From positions 1 to 62,630 of the forward strand of contig NZ_JANRHH010000003.1 in the NCBI RefSeq assembly GCF_030433435.1: a DNA stretch of 62,630 bases, in the 5' to 3' direction. The translations under genes were made by a program, and so were the position numbers. Source of the stretch: Polycladomyces subterraneus (GTDB lineage: Bacteria > Bacillota > Bacilli > Thermoactinomycetales > JIR-001). The notes under the pieces were generated by a model. It ran no database searches. It had not been told where the DNA came from and was given only the letters and a program-made list of their open reading frames with translations. Of the stretch, positions 50,623-58,918 are shown in pieces. Numbering within the stretch: position 1 is the stretch's first letter; every line of letters begins with the position of its first letter.

Positions 50623-50655
50623 CTTCAGGTTTTATTGGGAGGAGATTGATCAGGT

Positions 50656-51966
50656 TCAGTGGGCTGCTTCTTCGCCCAACTTTTCCTGCGCTTGGTTCAG
50701 CTGATTTTCCAGTTGGGTGATCAGTTTGCCCAACTGATCAAAATTGGGGCTTGAAGACGTCAATTGCTGAGCAATCGCCTGACCGCTCTGCTGGATGCTA
50801 TTAGCCAGCTGTGCATCCTTTTGGGCCAGGATGCCGCGCACTTGGTCATAATTGGTGGAAAGCTCACCCAATTCAACCTTGATTTTGTCCACGTTTTTCT
50901 CGTGATAGAATTCTTTAATCTCCGCCAGCTCTTGCATGATCTTGCCCATGCGGCCTTCATGCATGTGCAGGCGGTTTTCATACCCTTTGTACACCATCAG
51001 CATGTGCATGCCGTGTGTGGAGTGCGGGCCGATGTGACAATGTACCGGCCAGATGCCAGGGTTGTTGGCAGTCAGAACCAAGTCGTATCGTTCTCCCGGT
51101 CCGATCGTGATGGTGTCTTTCGTCAGCGGTTTCGTCAACGGCCGCCCGTCACTGGCGATCACTTGGAAATGATGTCCGTGTGTGTGAATCACGTGAACGT
51201 CGGAACCCGCATTGATCAAACGGATCAAGTATTTTCCACCTTTTTTCACCTGAACCGGCGGGATGGCCGGATCGATTTTGCCGTTGATGGTGAAGAACTT
51301 CGGTTTGCGGTCCACTGTATCGTAATCGCCGCCATCCAGATGTTCGTGTTCCGCTTCAGTTCCGACGTATTTGCCGGCTTCTGTTCCTTCCGCCAAGCTC
51401 AACTTGGGATCGCGTTCACTCAACATCCAGACGAATTCCCCGTCATAATGCGGCTTCTTTTTCGGCTCTACGATGAAAGCGCCGTACAGTCCCATCTCCG
51501 GATGGCGGTCCGGCTCCACATGGCAATGGTAGAAATAAGTTCCCGGTGCCGGGGCATCAAACTCATACGTATAAGTGCCGTTTTGCTCCACTTCTTTTTG
51601 GCTGACGCCCGGCGTACCATCACCTTGGAAGCTATTGTCCACACCGTGGAAATGGATCGTATGCGGCTCTTTTTGCCGGTTGTGGAAAATGACTTTGACA
51701 TGATCCCCTTCTGTCACTCGCAATTCAGGACCAGGAACGGTAGCGGGAGAAGCAGGTTGATTCTTTTTGGGGTCCCACAACCCAAAACCCCAGGAATAAA
51801 GCGTTTTGCCGGGAGCCAATTCCTGATTGACATCCGCGGCATATAGATGAAATACCTTGGTCGGCTTTTTCGCCTGATGGTCAGTTGCTTTGGACGCACC
51901 CGCAGAACACCCTGTCACCACCCAGGCAAGCAGGGCGATCATCATCGCCGTTCGTTTCCACCACAT
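50656..51966 (-). CDS. Two-domain multicopper oxidase lipoprotein with coiled-coil tail
   Basis: A 436-residue exported lipoprotein (lipobox VTGC near residue 20). Copper-binding motifs in order: HTIHFHG, YFYHCHVEPDRHPEMG, HVIHTHGHHF and PVHCHIGPHSTHGMHM, enough for type 1 and type 2/3 sites if it trimerises, as two-domain oxidases do. The last ~100 residues form an added Gln/Glu-rich coiled coil, unusual for the family. Likely oxidises metal ions or phenols outside the cell. A Fur-like box upstream (52013-52027) hints at iron control and ferroxidase function. Start ATG 51966 with GGAGGGAAC upstream. Confidence 0.88.
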   Translation of the reverse strand: MWWKRTAMMIALLAWVVTGCSAGASKATDHQAKKPTKVFHLYAADVNQELAPGKTLYSWGFGLWDPKKNQPASPATVPGPELRVTEGDHVKVIFHNRQKEPHTIHFHGVDNSFQGDGTPGVSQKEVEQNGTYTYEFDAPAPGTYFYHCHVEPDRHPEMGLYGAFIVEPKKKPHYDGEFVWMLSERDPKLSLAEGTEAGKYVGTEAEHEHLDGGDYDTVDRKPKFFTINGKIDPAIPPVQVKKGGKYLIRLINAGSDVHVIHTHGHHFQVIASDGRPLTKPLTKDTITIGPGERYDLVLTANNPGIWPVHCHIGPHSTHGMHMLMVYKGYENRLHMHEGRMGKIMQELAEIKEFYHEKNVDKIKVELGELSTNYDQVRGILAQKDAQLANSIQQSGQAIAQQLTSSSPNFDQLGKLITQLENQLNQAQEKLGEEAAH

Positions 51967-52012
51967 CTGTGTTCCCTCCGTACCAACTCATGATAACGCT
52001 ATTAATCGTAAT

Positions 52013-52027
52013 TGATAATCATTCTCA
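52013..52027. promoter_or_regulatory. Fur-like box upstream of the multicopper oxidase
   Basis: TGATAAT-C-ATTCTCA is a 7-1-7 inverted repeat with one mismatch, as in Bacillus Fur boxes, 47 bp upstream of the start codon. A second TTGATAATCAA lies at about 52132-52142, nearer to the divergent 66-aa gene. Confidence 0.6.
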
Positions 52028-52172
52028 TGTCAACCCATTTTGCCCTCCAAATAATTGGTATCTACTTGTTTCTTCGCAAGCTTTTCTATTCCAAACTCAA
52101 CACTTGCGTGTGGAAATCGGTATAATATAATTGATAATCAAAATAGACTATCCAAAGATGGGGGGATCCGGT

Positions 52173-52373
52173 ATGTATCATCTGACGGTTTATGATCAAG
52201 ACGGAAACAAACTGCACGATACCCCATTGGAAGCCGATCATGATTTGGAAGCCCGGATCAAAGGAATGGAATGGCTCAAACAGCATCACTATGAAAAACA
52301 CCCACACCGGATCTTTCACACATCCGGGCGACTGATTGCATTTCAAAGTCACAAGGGAAAGATTACGGGATAA
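52173..52373 (+). CDS. Small protein, 66 aa, unknown
   Basis: ATG 52173 follows GGGGGGATCCGGT. The product begins MYHLTVYDQDGNKLHDTPLE and continues with a His-rich helix (GMEWLKQHHYEKHPHRIFHT). A small alpha/beta protein by look; similar short proteins are common in Bacilli but I cannot name the family. Divergent from the multicopper oxidase and sharing its Fur-like intergenic region. Ends at a strong terminator. Confidence 0.65.
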   Translation: MYHLTVYDQDGNKLHDTPLEADHDLEARIKGMEWLKQHHYEKHPHRIFHTSGRLIAFQSHKGKITG

Positions 52374-52391
52374 ACCAGTCGATTCAAGATA

Positions 52392-52414
52392 AACCGCTGA
52401 TCAGCGGTTATTTT
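52392..52414 (+). terminator. Terminator of the 66-aa gene
   Basis: AACCGCTGA/TCAGCGGTT palindrome (52392-52409) followed by ATTTTT. Confidence 0.8.
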
Positions 52415-52568
52415 TCTGTCAAAATAAAAAATTTTCCCTATTTAGAGAGAAGTTAGTGAAGAAGTGAGAAATAGCATTGAAATCATAAAAGCATGCAAAT
52501 CACATGTCAATTTTTTCGAACGGAGGAGTTGACTGGTTGGAAAACCTCGCGAAGGTAAGGGATCTTCC

Positions 52569-53273
52569 GTGAAGCGAAAGCTCATAACCGCTGGCTTGGG
52601 CATCGCAGTCATCTTGCTCTTGGCCATTTTGGAATATACGGGAATCATTTGGCATAACGAATGGTTTGCAAGGCAATATGAAGTAAAAGGGCTGGACGTC
52701 TCCCATCATCAAGGAAAGATCGACTGGCGCAAGGTAAAAGAGGAAAAGGAATATGATTTCGTTTACATCAAAGCGACTGAAGGGAAAGATTTCGTCGATG
52801 ACCGTTTCCGCTACAATTGGAACGAAGCAAAGCGCCAGGGGATCATGGTCGGTGCTTATCATTTCTTTTCGATGAGAAGTTCAGGAGAAAAGCAGGCGCT
52901 TCATTTCATCCGAATCGTTCCGAAAGAGAAAGACAGCTTGCCGCCAGTCATCGATGTGGAAATCCATCTCGGTCACAATCGGGAACGCGTCAAAAAGGAA
53001 CTGAGGACCATGGCCACCCGGCTGCGGCAACATTACGACAAACAGCCGATCCTCTATGTCACCTATGATACCTACAACACCTATATCAGGGGTGATTTTC
53101 AGGATTGTCGCATCTGGATCCGGGATATTCTCAAACCGCCCTCGCTGGATGAACGGTCTTGGTCCCTGTGGCAGTATTCCAACCGTGGCCGAGTTGACGG
53201 TATCCCCACCTATGTGGATATTAACGCCTTCTACGGAGATATCAACGCGTTTCGACGGGAAATGGCGAGATGA
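52569..53273 (+). CDS. Glycoside hydrolase family 25 lysozyme
   Basis: A 234-residue muramidase. One N-terminal membrane anchor/signal (LGIAVILLLAILEYTGI), then the GH25 barrel: GLDVSHHQGKIDWRKVK (first catalytic Asp region), YIKATEGKDFVDDRF, GAYHFFSM, VIDVEIHLGHNRE (acidic pair normally D-x-E) and WSLWQYSNRGRVDGI at the C-terminus. It should cut the glycan strands of peptidoglycan; membrane anchoring suggests a housekeeping or sporulation role. Start GTG 52569 with AAGGTAAGGG upstream. Confidence 0.92.
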   Translation: MKRKLITAGLGIAVILLLAILEYTGIIWHNEWFARQYEVKGLDVSHHQGKIDWRKVKEEKEYDFVYIKATEGKDFVDDRFRYNWNEAKRQGIMVGAYHFFSMRSSGEKQALHFIRIVPKEKDSLPPVIDVEIHLGHNRERVKKELRTMATRLRQHYDKQPILYVTYDTYNTYIRGDFQDCRIWIRDILKPPSLDERSWSLWQYSNRGRVDGIPTYVDINAFYGDINAFRREMAR

Positions 53274-53320
53274 GAAAATCTGTAAGTCCTCTCCGTTTTA
53301 GGAGGAAGAAGGCACCAGGT

Positions 53321-53441
53321 TGTTGACAAAGTCACGCGACTCTTATTTCCCGTCTCCGCTCCGTGGCGACAGCCTGAGTCGCTCGACGGGAAATAGGAGT
53401 CGCTCCCACATTCGCATCGGGGTTTACACTTTTGTCAGCGG
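53321..53441. repeat. Large nested inverted repeat
   Basis: Inner arms GCGACTCTTATTTCCCGTC (53336-53354) and GACGGGAAATAGGAGTCGC (53385-53403) pair almost perfectly; an outer pair TTGACAAAGT and ACTTTTGTCAG adds further symmetry. It lies between the convergent lysozyme and YyaL genes. No T run, so it is not a simple terminator. Confidence 0.6.
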
Positions 53442-53458
53442 ACTCGCCCACTCTTTCC

Positions 53459-55507
53459 TTAAGCCAACGGCCATTCCGTAGCGGGCGCACGACATGCATG
53501 ATGCTCGCAAACGTATACGGTGGCCCGTCCGTCCACTGTATGTTGTTCCTTGGTAAAAGGCGCGATCGTGTCCAGTGTCTCCGTCGGTTCCCCTTCCGGC
53601 TTGAATAACAGCACCGCATCCGGCAGATATGTCCGGTGCGCTTGTTGAATCATTTGGCGGGTATCTTCTGCATCTTTTTTGCCCACGATCACGATTTCCT
53701 TGGTGGGACCGAGGGCCCATTGCACCGCCGTCAGAAAGAAAGAGTGAGCGATCGGCGCATGTTTCACAGTTTCCCCAAAAGCGCGCAACTGGCGTTCTGC
53801 TTGGCTTTCCCACTCTGGATCCCCTGTCATCCGGGCTAATCGGATCAGGTTGCAGGCGGCCACCGAATTGCCGGACGGCAGGGCTCCGTCATAAACCTCC
53901 TTGGGACGGGTGAGCAGCTGTTCCGCGTCCCGTCCGTAGAAGAACAACCCGCCTTTCTTCTCATCCGCAAACAAATCCAGCATCTGATGGGTCAGCTCGA
54001 TCGCTTTTTCCAAGTGAGACACATCCAATCCAGCCTCGTACAGCTCGAGCAATCCCCACGTAAGATAGGCATAATCGTCCACATACGCAAGATAGGCCGC
54101 CTCACCGTCGCGGTATCGGGCCATCAAACGGCCGTCTTCCCGGCGTAAATGCTGCCAGATGAACGACACCGCCTTTTCCGCTGCAGCAATATAGCGCTCG
54201 TCTCCCAACACGCGACCGCCATGGGCCAGTGCCGCGATCATCAGACCGTTCCATGAGGTGAGAATCTTGTCGTCCTTGTGCGGATGAAACCGCTTCTCCC
54301 GCACCTCAAACAGTTGTTTCCGCGCTTCGCTCATTTTCCGTTCCAATTCATGCAGCGTCATCCCTTTGCGTGTAGCAATCGTTTCCCAAGAGACATCGAG
54401 GAGGTTGAGAATGTTTTTGCCCTCGAAGTTTCCTTCCTGCGTCACCCCGTAGCACTCGGCAAACAATTCTCCGTCCGCTTCGCCCAATATGTCCTGGATT
54501 TCTTCCGACGTCCACACATAGAATTTGCCTTCCTCTCCTTCCGAGTCGGCATCCTCTGCCGAATAGAAGCCACCCTCGAGATCGGTCATGTCCCGTAAGA
54601 CGTAGGTAAAAATCTCCCGCGCCACCTGTGCGTAGAGCTCCTTGCCCGTCGCCTGGTACGCCTCCAGATAGGCCAACGCCAGCAAGGCGTTGTCATACAG
54701 CATCTTCTCAAAATGCGGGACCAGCCATCGTTCATCCACTGAATACCGGGCAAACCCGTACCCCAGATGATCGTAGATACCACCCCGGTGCATCATCGTC
54801 AGCGTCCGTTCCACCATCTCCAACGCGTGCCGGTTTCCTGTCTGTTTCCAATAGCGCAACAAAAAGAGGAAATCGTGCGGACGCGGAAACTTGGGCGCAT
54901 CACCGAACCCGCCCCAACGCGGATCGAATTGAGAACGAAACTGTTCAAACGCCCGGTCCAACACTTCCTCTGTTAATTCGCCTTCCGCCACGGGGTCCAG
55001 ATTCTTCTCTAGCAATTCCGTAATCTTATCCCCGGCCCGTAACATATTGGACCGGTCCTGCTTCCAAACCAATGCGATCCGTTGCAGGATCTCCATTAAA
55101 CCACGGCGACCGTACCGCGACTCTTTGGGAAAATACGTCCCGGCAAAAAACGGCTTCTTGTCCGGTGTCATGATGATCGTCAGCGGCCACCCACCATGGC
55201 CGGTGATCGCTTGGCACACAGTCATGTAAATGTGATCCACATCGGGGCGCTCCTCCCGATCCACCTTTATCGAGACGAAGTCCCGGTTGAGCACCTCCGC
55301 TACTTCCGGGTCTTCGAACGATTCTCTCTCCATCACATGACACCAATGACAAGTACTGTAGCCGATGGAGAGGAAAACCGGCTTGTCCTCCCGCTTGGCC
55401 TTCTCAAATGCTTCATCCCCCCACGGGTACCAATCGACCGGGTTGTATGCGTGTTGGAGAAGGTAAGGGGATTTTTCGTTGATCAGGCGGTTGGGTTTTC
55501 GTTTCAT
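53459..55507 (-). CDS. yyaL: Thioredoxin-domain protein YyaL (DUF255)
   Basis: A 682-residue protein, close to the usual 689. The N-terminal thioredoxin-like domain has the signature [20 protein letters not shown] and CHWCHVM. The large C-terminal (alpha/alpha)6-like part resembles N-acylglucosamine 2-epimerases ([34 protein letters not shown]). The family spans bacteria to humans (SPATA20); its biochemical role is unsettled. ATG 55507 has AAAGGTGG upstream; a GTG five codons earlier overlaps that site. Confidence 0.93.
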   Translation of the reverse strand: MKRKPNRLINEKSPYLLQHAYNPVDWYPWGDEAFEKAKREDKPVFLSIGYSTCHWCHVMERESFEDPEVAEVLNRDFVSIKVDREERPDVDHIYMTVCQAITGHGGWPLTIIMTPDKKPFFAGTYFPKESRYGRRGLMEILQRIALVWKQDRSNMLRAGDKITELLEKNLDPVAEGELTEEVLDRAFEQFRSQFDPRWGGFGDAPKFPRPHDFLFLLRYWKQTGNRHALEMVERTLTMMHRGGIYDHLGYGFARYSVDERWLVPHFEKMLYDNALLALAYLEAYQATGKELYAQVAREIFTYVLRDMTDLEGGFYSAEDADSEGEEGKFYVWTSEEIQDILGEADGELFAECYGVTQEGNFEGKNILNLLDVSWETIATRKGMTLHELERKMSEARKQLFEVREKRFHPHKDDKILTSWNGLMIAALAHGGRVLGDERYIAAAEKAVSFIWQHLRREDGRLMARYRDGEAAYLAYVDDYAYLTWGLLELYEAGLDVSHLEKAIELTHQMLDLFADEKKGGLFFYGRDAEQLLTRPKEVYDGALPSGNSVAACNLIRLARMTGDPEWESQAERQLRAFGETVKHAPIAHSFFLTAVQWALGPTKEIVIVGKKDAEDTRQMIQQAHRTYLPDAVLLFKPEGEPTETLDTIAPFTKEQHTVDGRATVYVCEHHACRAPATEWPLA

Positions 55508-55694
55508 CAATATTTCATCCACCTTTCATATGGATGACTAACTTGCGGGTTACAGGTTTTATACACAATGGTCCCTTACATGAAATTTATGATTATCTCC
55601 AGTCTATCCTCTGTTGTTCTCTTCCAAACAATGTGATCCATTACTGGTTTATATGATTCATTGAGTTCGGTATCAATTTGCTTCGGTCTTTTAC

Positions 55695-56095
55695 AGATAA
55701 AGCCGCCTGAAAGCCCACGGTTTCAATCGTGGGATGAAAGGCGGTGTTACTCGGCATCCCCTTTTGGGGATGGCAAGAGCAACCAATTTGCTGTATAATC
55801 GAACATATGAGCGGTGCTCATCCCACTGGTAGTGGGTTTGTTCCTGTGTACGTCATGGTATGAGGTTCCAGTGGCGAACTAATCTCTCCCACTGGGTAAA
55901 ACCATGAGAGTGAGAAAAAGGAACTAGCGTACTGGTAACAGGTACGCCGCCCATGTGGGTACATGTGCCCGGTCGCACAGAACCATATGGGACGGGGTGA
56001 TGACACACCCCTAGCTTGAGGGTTGCCCGAAACAGAAATGGACTGAGGGCGTTAACCACTCAAGAATCCCACGCTTTTGCCGTGTGGAGTGTCAA
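55695..56095 (+). mobile_element. Complete transposase-less IS608-like mini-element
   Basis: About 401 bp. Left: immediately after TTTTAC, an imperfect palindrome (GCCGCCTGAAAGCCCACGG / CGTGGGATGAAAGGCGG) and CATCCCC-tttt-GGGGATG. Right: omega-RNA-like region ending CCACGC-ttttgc-CGTGTGG-AGTGTCAA. TTAC and TCAA are the left and right cleavage sites known for IS608. No tnpA or tnpB. A TATAAT at 55794-55799 could drive an RNA through the right end. The left half recurs at 1-207. Confidence 0.75.
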
Positions 56096-56241
56096 CAGGA
56101 GCGCCATTATAGACTTTTCGATAAACTTCTCTAACCTCCAAATCTTATTTGTTAAGTATAGTTCAATAACGTGTTTCAGGGAGAATTTCCGTTAGAGGCC
56201 TTTTGTTTTAGATAATCCCACCATAACATAAAAGCGAGGCA

Positions 56242-56270
56242 CAAAAAAGCGAGGCTTCACTCACCTCGCT
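56242..56270 (-). terminator. Terminator of the DsbA-family gene
   Basis: AGCGAGG and CCTCGCT arms (56248-56254, 56264-56270) followed by a T run on the minus strand; it overlaps the original stop codon of the gene. Confidence 0.8.
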
Positions 56271-56865
56271 CAAGCCATTTCCTGCTCGATGATCTTTTCC
56301 AACTCTTCCTTGCTTCGTATCCCCTGAACTACTTTTTTTCCTATACATAAGTGGGTACCGCGTGAATGTCGGCTTCTTCGTAAGCATGCCGAAGGGCGAC
56401 CAGATGGGCTTCCCAGTATTTGCCCGTTTCCAACGCGTTTTGAAAATCAGCGGCATCCAAACCCACTTCCCCTGCCAATTTTGACAATACATCAATCTCC
56501 CCGATATTTTGCCCCTCTTGGAAAAACGCCGTGAATATCCGTTGATGGTACGCATCGGCTACTCCATGTGCTTTGGCATATTGGAGTCCTTCCATTGCCA
56601 AACGCGTATAAGGATGCGGGGAAAACGGCGGCAGCTTCATTTCTACTCCCCATTTTTCAGCATAGGGACGGATCACGGTCTTCCAGCCTTCCAATTTGCC
56701 CGGTTCCTTCCATGGATCTATAGGAGGGTTCGGGTAGGGACGCAATTCAAACGGCATCCATTCCACTTTCACCTCTTTTCCTTTGACGGCTTCCCTCAGC
56801 TGGGATTCCCCCAAAAAACAAAAAGGACAGACATAATCAAAATACGCTTTTATTGTAAGCGACAT
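56270..56865 (-). pseudogene. DsbA-family oxidoreductase, frameshifted near the C-terminus
   Basis: ATG 56865 (AAGGAG upstream) starts a DsbA/FrnE-type protein: MSLTIKAYFDYVCPFCFLGE with the C-P-F-C active site, then ELRPYPNPP and the cis-Pro segment IHAVPTYV, where TAG stops the frame at about residue 174. Shifting by one base restores the family C-terminus IGKKVVQGIRSKEELEKIIE up to TGA 56270. So one base is missing at about 56341-56346, next to a run of seven A residues. The core fold and active site remain, so the truncated product might still fold; frameshift by sequencing error is possible. Confidence 0.75.
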
Positions 56866-57123
56866 ATTGGATTCTCCTTCATCCTCGCTTCCATGCATGC
56901 AAGGATATTGTGGTACCATATCATTTAATTGAAAATTGAACGTTTGTCGACATCCTGCTTAAAAACAATTGACTTACTATTTATTACCGGCTTATCATAA
57001 ATATGTTACTGAAATTAGTCTGTCCTGTCAACGAACGGATTGGTGTGATCTGTCGCACCGGTTATTGTAGAACTCTCTTTTGAATTGCGATCCAATCACA
57101 GAAAGGAGTCGTGAAAGCGATAT

Positions 57124-58329
57124 ATGGATGCCGTCAATACAAAACCACAGACGTTGACACCCTCACATCGTTTTGGGTTGGCTGCTATCCTTGGCATGTT
57201 GACTGCACTTGGACCTTTGTCTATTGATATGTACTTGCCTGCATTACCCGCTCTCGCCAACGATTTGCACACCAGTACCTCCCTTGCCCAGCTCAGTTTG
57301 ACTGCTTGCTTGTTGGGATTGGCGTTCGGACAACTGTTGATGGGACCGATCAGTGATATCAACGGGCGCCGCACCCCATTGATCACATCACTGGTTGTCT
57401 ACGCTACCTCTTCAATCCTGTGCGTGTTGGTCCCCTCGATCTGGGCACTTATTCTCCTTCGTTTCGCCCAAGGGATGACGGGATCCGGTGGTATTGTGAT
57501 CGCGCGTGCCATCGTGCGTGATCTCTACTCAGGTTCTGAGATTGCCAGATTTTTCTCTCTTTTGATGCTGGTCAACGGGTTGGCACCCATCTTGGCCCCG
57601 GTGATCGGTGGGCAGTTGTTGCGCATCACCTCCTGGCACGGGGTGTTTCTGGTACTGGGGATTATAAGTATCGCCATCCTTCTGACTGTTGCCTTCAAAT
57701 TGCCTGAAACTCTGCCCAGCCAATATCGTTCGGAGGGAAGCTTGAAACAGACGCTTTCCACCTACCGCGGCCTGATCAAAGACCGTGCCTTTATGGGATA
57801 TGCGTGGTCACAAGGTCTGGTGATGGCCGCTATGTTTGCGTATATATCGGGATCACCGTTTGTTCTGCAAAATATCTTTGGCGTGTCCCCACAAGGATTC
57901 AGTCTGTTTTTTGCCGCCAACGCGTTCGGGCTCATCCTCGCCAGTCAAATCACCGGTCGACTGGTAGGTCGTATCAGTGAAACCAAATTACTCACCGTCG
58001 GGATTGTATACGCCGCAATTGGGGGAACCGCCCTGCTTACGGCAATTCTGCTAGGAGTGGGACTGATCGGTATAATACCGTCCCTGTTCGTGGTCGTATC
58101 GAGCGTCGGGATTGTCGTAACCACCTGCTTTTCACTGGCTATGCAAAATCAGGCGCGATCGGCCGGCAGTGCCTCAGCTCTGCTGGGAGTGATTCCCTTT
58201 GTGATTGGGGCGACGGTCGCACCTTTAGTCGGTGTCGGTGGTAGTGACACCGCGGTTCCGATGGGGATCGTCATCGCTGTCTGCGACATCGGGGCTCTAC
58301 TGAGTTTCTTCTTATTGGTGAGACGGTGA
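57124..58329 (+). CDS. Bcr/CflA-family multidrug efflux transporter
   Basis: A 401-residue, 12-helix MFS protein of the Bcr/CflA group. The helix 1 sequence LGPLSIDMYLPALPALANDL is diagnostic, motif A is GPISDINGRRTPL and motif C is GLAPILAPVIGGQLL. Members export bicyclomycin, sulfonamides or amino-acid dipeptides. ATG 57124 is used though AAAGGAG is 15 bp away. The last codon is followed by TGA which is also the end of a type B right-end relic, so the natural C-terminus may have been changed. The drug substrate is unknown. Confidence 0.88.
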   Translation: MDAVNTKPQTLTPSHRFGLAAILGMLTALGPLSIDMYLPALPALANDLHTSTSLAQLSLTACLLGLAFGQLLMGPISDINGRRTPLITSLVVYATSSILCVLVPSIWALILLRFAQGMTGSGGIVIARAIVRDLYSGSEIARFFSLLMLVNGLAPILAPVIGGQLLRITSWHGVFLVLGIISIAILLTVAFKLPETLPSQYRSEGSLKQTLSTYRGLIKDRAFMGYAWSQGLVMAAMFAYISGSPFVLQNIFGVSPQGFSLFFAANAFGLILASQITGRLVGRISETKLLTVGIVYAAIGGTALLTAILLGVGLIGIIPSLFVVVSSVGIVVTTCFSLAMQNQARSAGSASALLGVIPFVIGATVAPLVGVGGSDTAVPMGIVIAVCDIGALLSFFLLVRR

Positions 58330-58441
58330 CTTGCTTCACACGGTTAAAGCACCAGAGGCACCCCCTCTGGTCGCCGTGGGCTTCTCGCTTCATCCGGCGT
58401 GGCAACCCACATCCATCCAACCAAAAAAGCTTCGTCCAATC
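58327..58441 (-). mobile_element. Relic IS605-type right end (type B) after the Bcr/CflA gene
   Basis: Near copy of 50357-50480: on the minus strand, TTGGACGAAGC, GGATGGATGTGGGTTGCCAC, then GAAGCGAGAAGCCCACGGCG, CCAGAGGGGGTGCCTCTGGT and GCTTTAACCGTGTG ending AAGCAAGTCA. The terminal TCA of the minus strand is the TGA stop of the transporter gene on the plus strand. One frame keeps a TnpB-C-terminus-like stretch (VGWMWVATPDEARSPRRPEG). Confidence 0.62.
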
Positions 58442-58848
58442 CTGGAAAAGGTTTCGTTTTTATTGTCCGTATCTCGGTTCGAACGTATCCCATCGCTTGA
58501 TGCAGGATATTTCCTACGGCATTGACAACTCTGTCTGCCACATATCCGCATAAGCAACGGTGGGTACGTTCTTTTCATGTCTTCTTTAGCGTTACCGAAC
58601 AACCCCTGGGTGTCTCTCGCAGCACCAGGTGTTCGGAAAGAAAACCAAAAGAAAGGAGATTCAAGTATTCCCCTTAGGGAGAAAAATTTTCTATCTTTCC
58701 AGAAAATCCTCTTACCAGCAAGACGAACGGCATCGACTGAAACTTTTTTCATTTACTTTCGAACGAGAAGGGGTTATATGACAGTTCCTCCCTCCATCTC
58801 CCATGCCTCATCAAAAATATATCGCTCTATCACTTTTTTTAACTCACC
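58442..58848. other. Intergenic region without a convincing gene
   Basis: About 400 bp between the relic right end and the TPR-regulator promoter. It holds a hairpin-like stretch around 58598-58640 (CCGAACAACCCCTGGGTGTC ... GACACC-like symmetry is partial). Open frames lack plausible starts. Base composition drops towards the AT-rich island to its right. Confidence 0.4.
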
Positions 58849-58862
58849 CTATTTCCAAATAG
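58849..58862. promoter_or_regulatory. Candidate operator of the TPR regulator
   Basis: CTATTT-CC-AAATAG, a perfect 6-2-6 palindrome, 12 bp upstream of a TATGAT box at 58875-58880 and 56 bp upstream of the regulator start codon. Suggests autoregulation; function inferred. Confidence 0.4.
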
Positions 58863-58918
58863 TGAAAGTTCATGTATGATAGTAGTGATCAGAGAATGGA
58901 ATCAAAGGGGTGTCCTGC

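Noticed and set aside
58577-58879. A 100-codon frame upstream of the TPR regulator
   Set aside because: No ribosome-binding site, low-complexity composition, and it overlaps the regulator's promoter palindrome.
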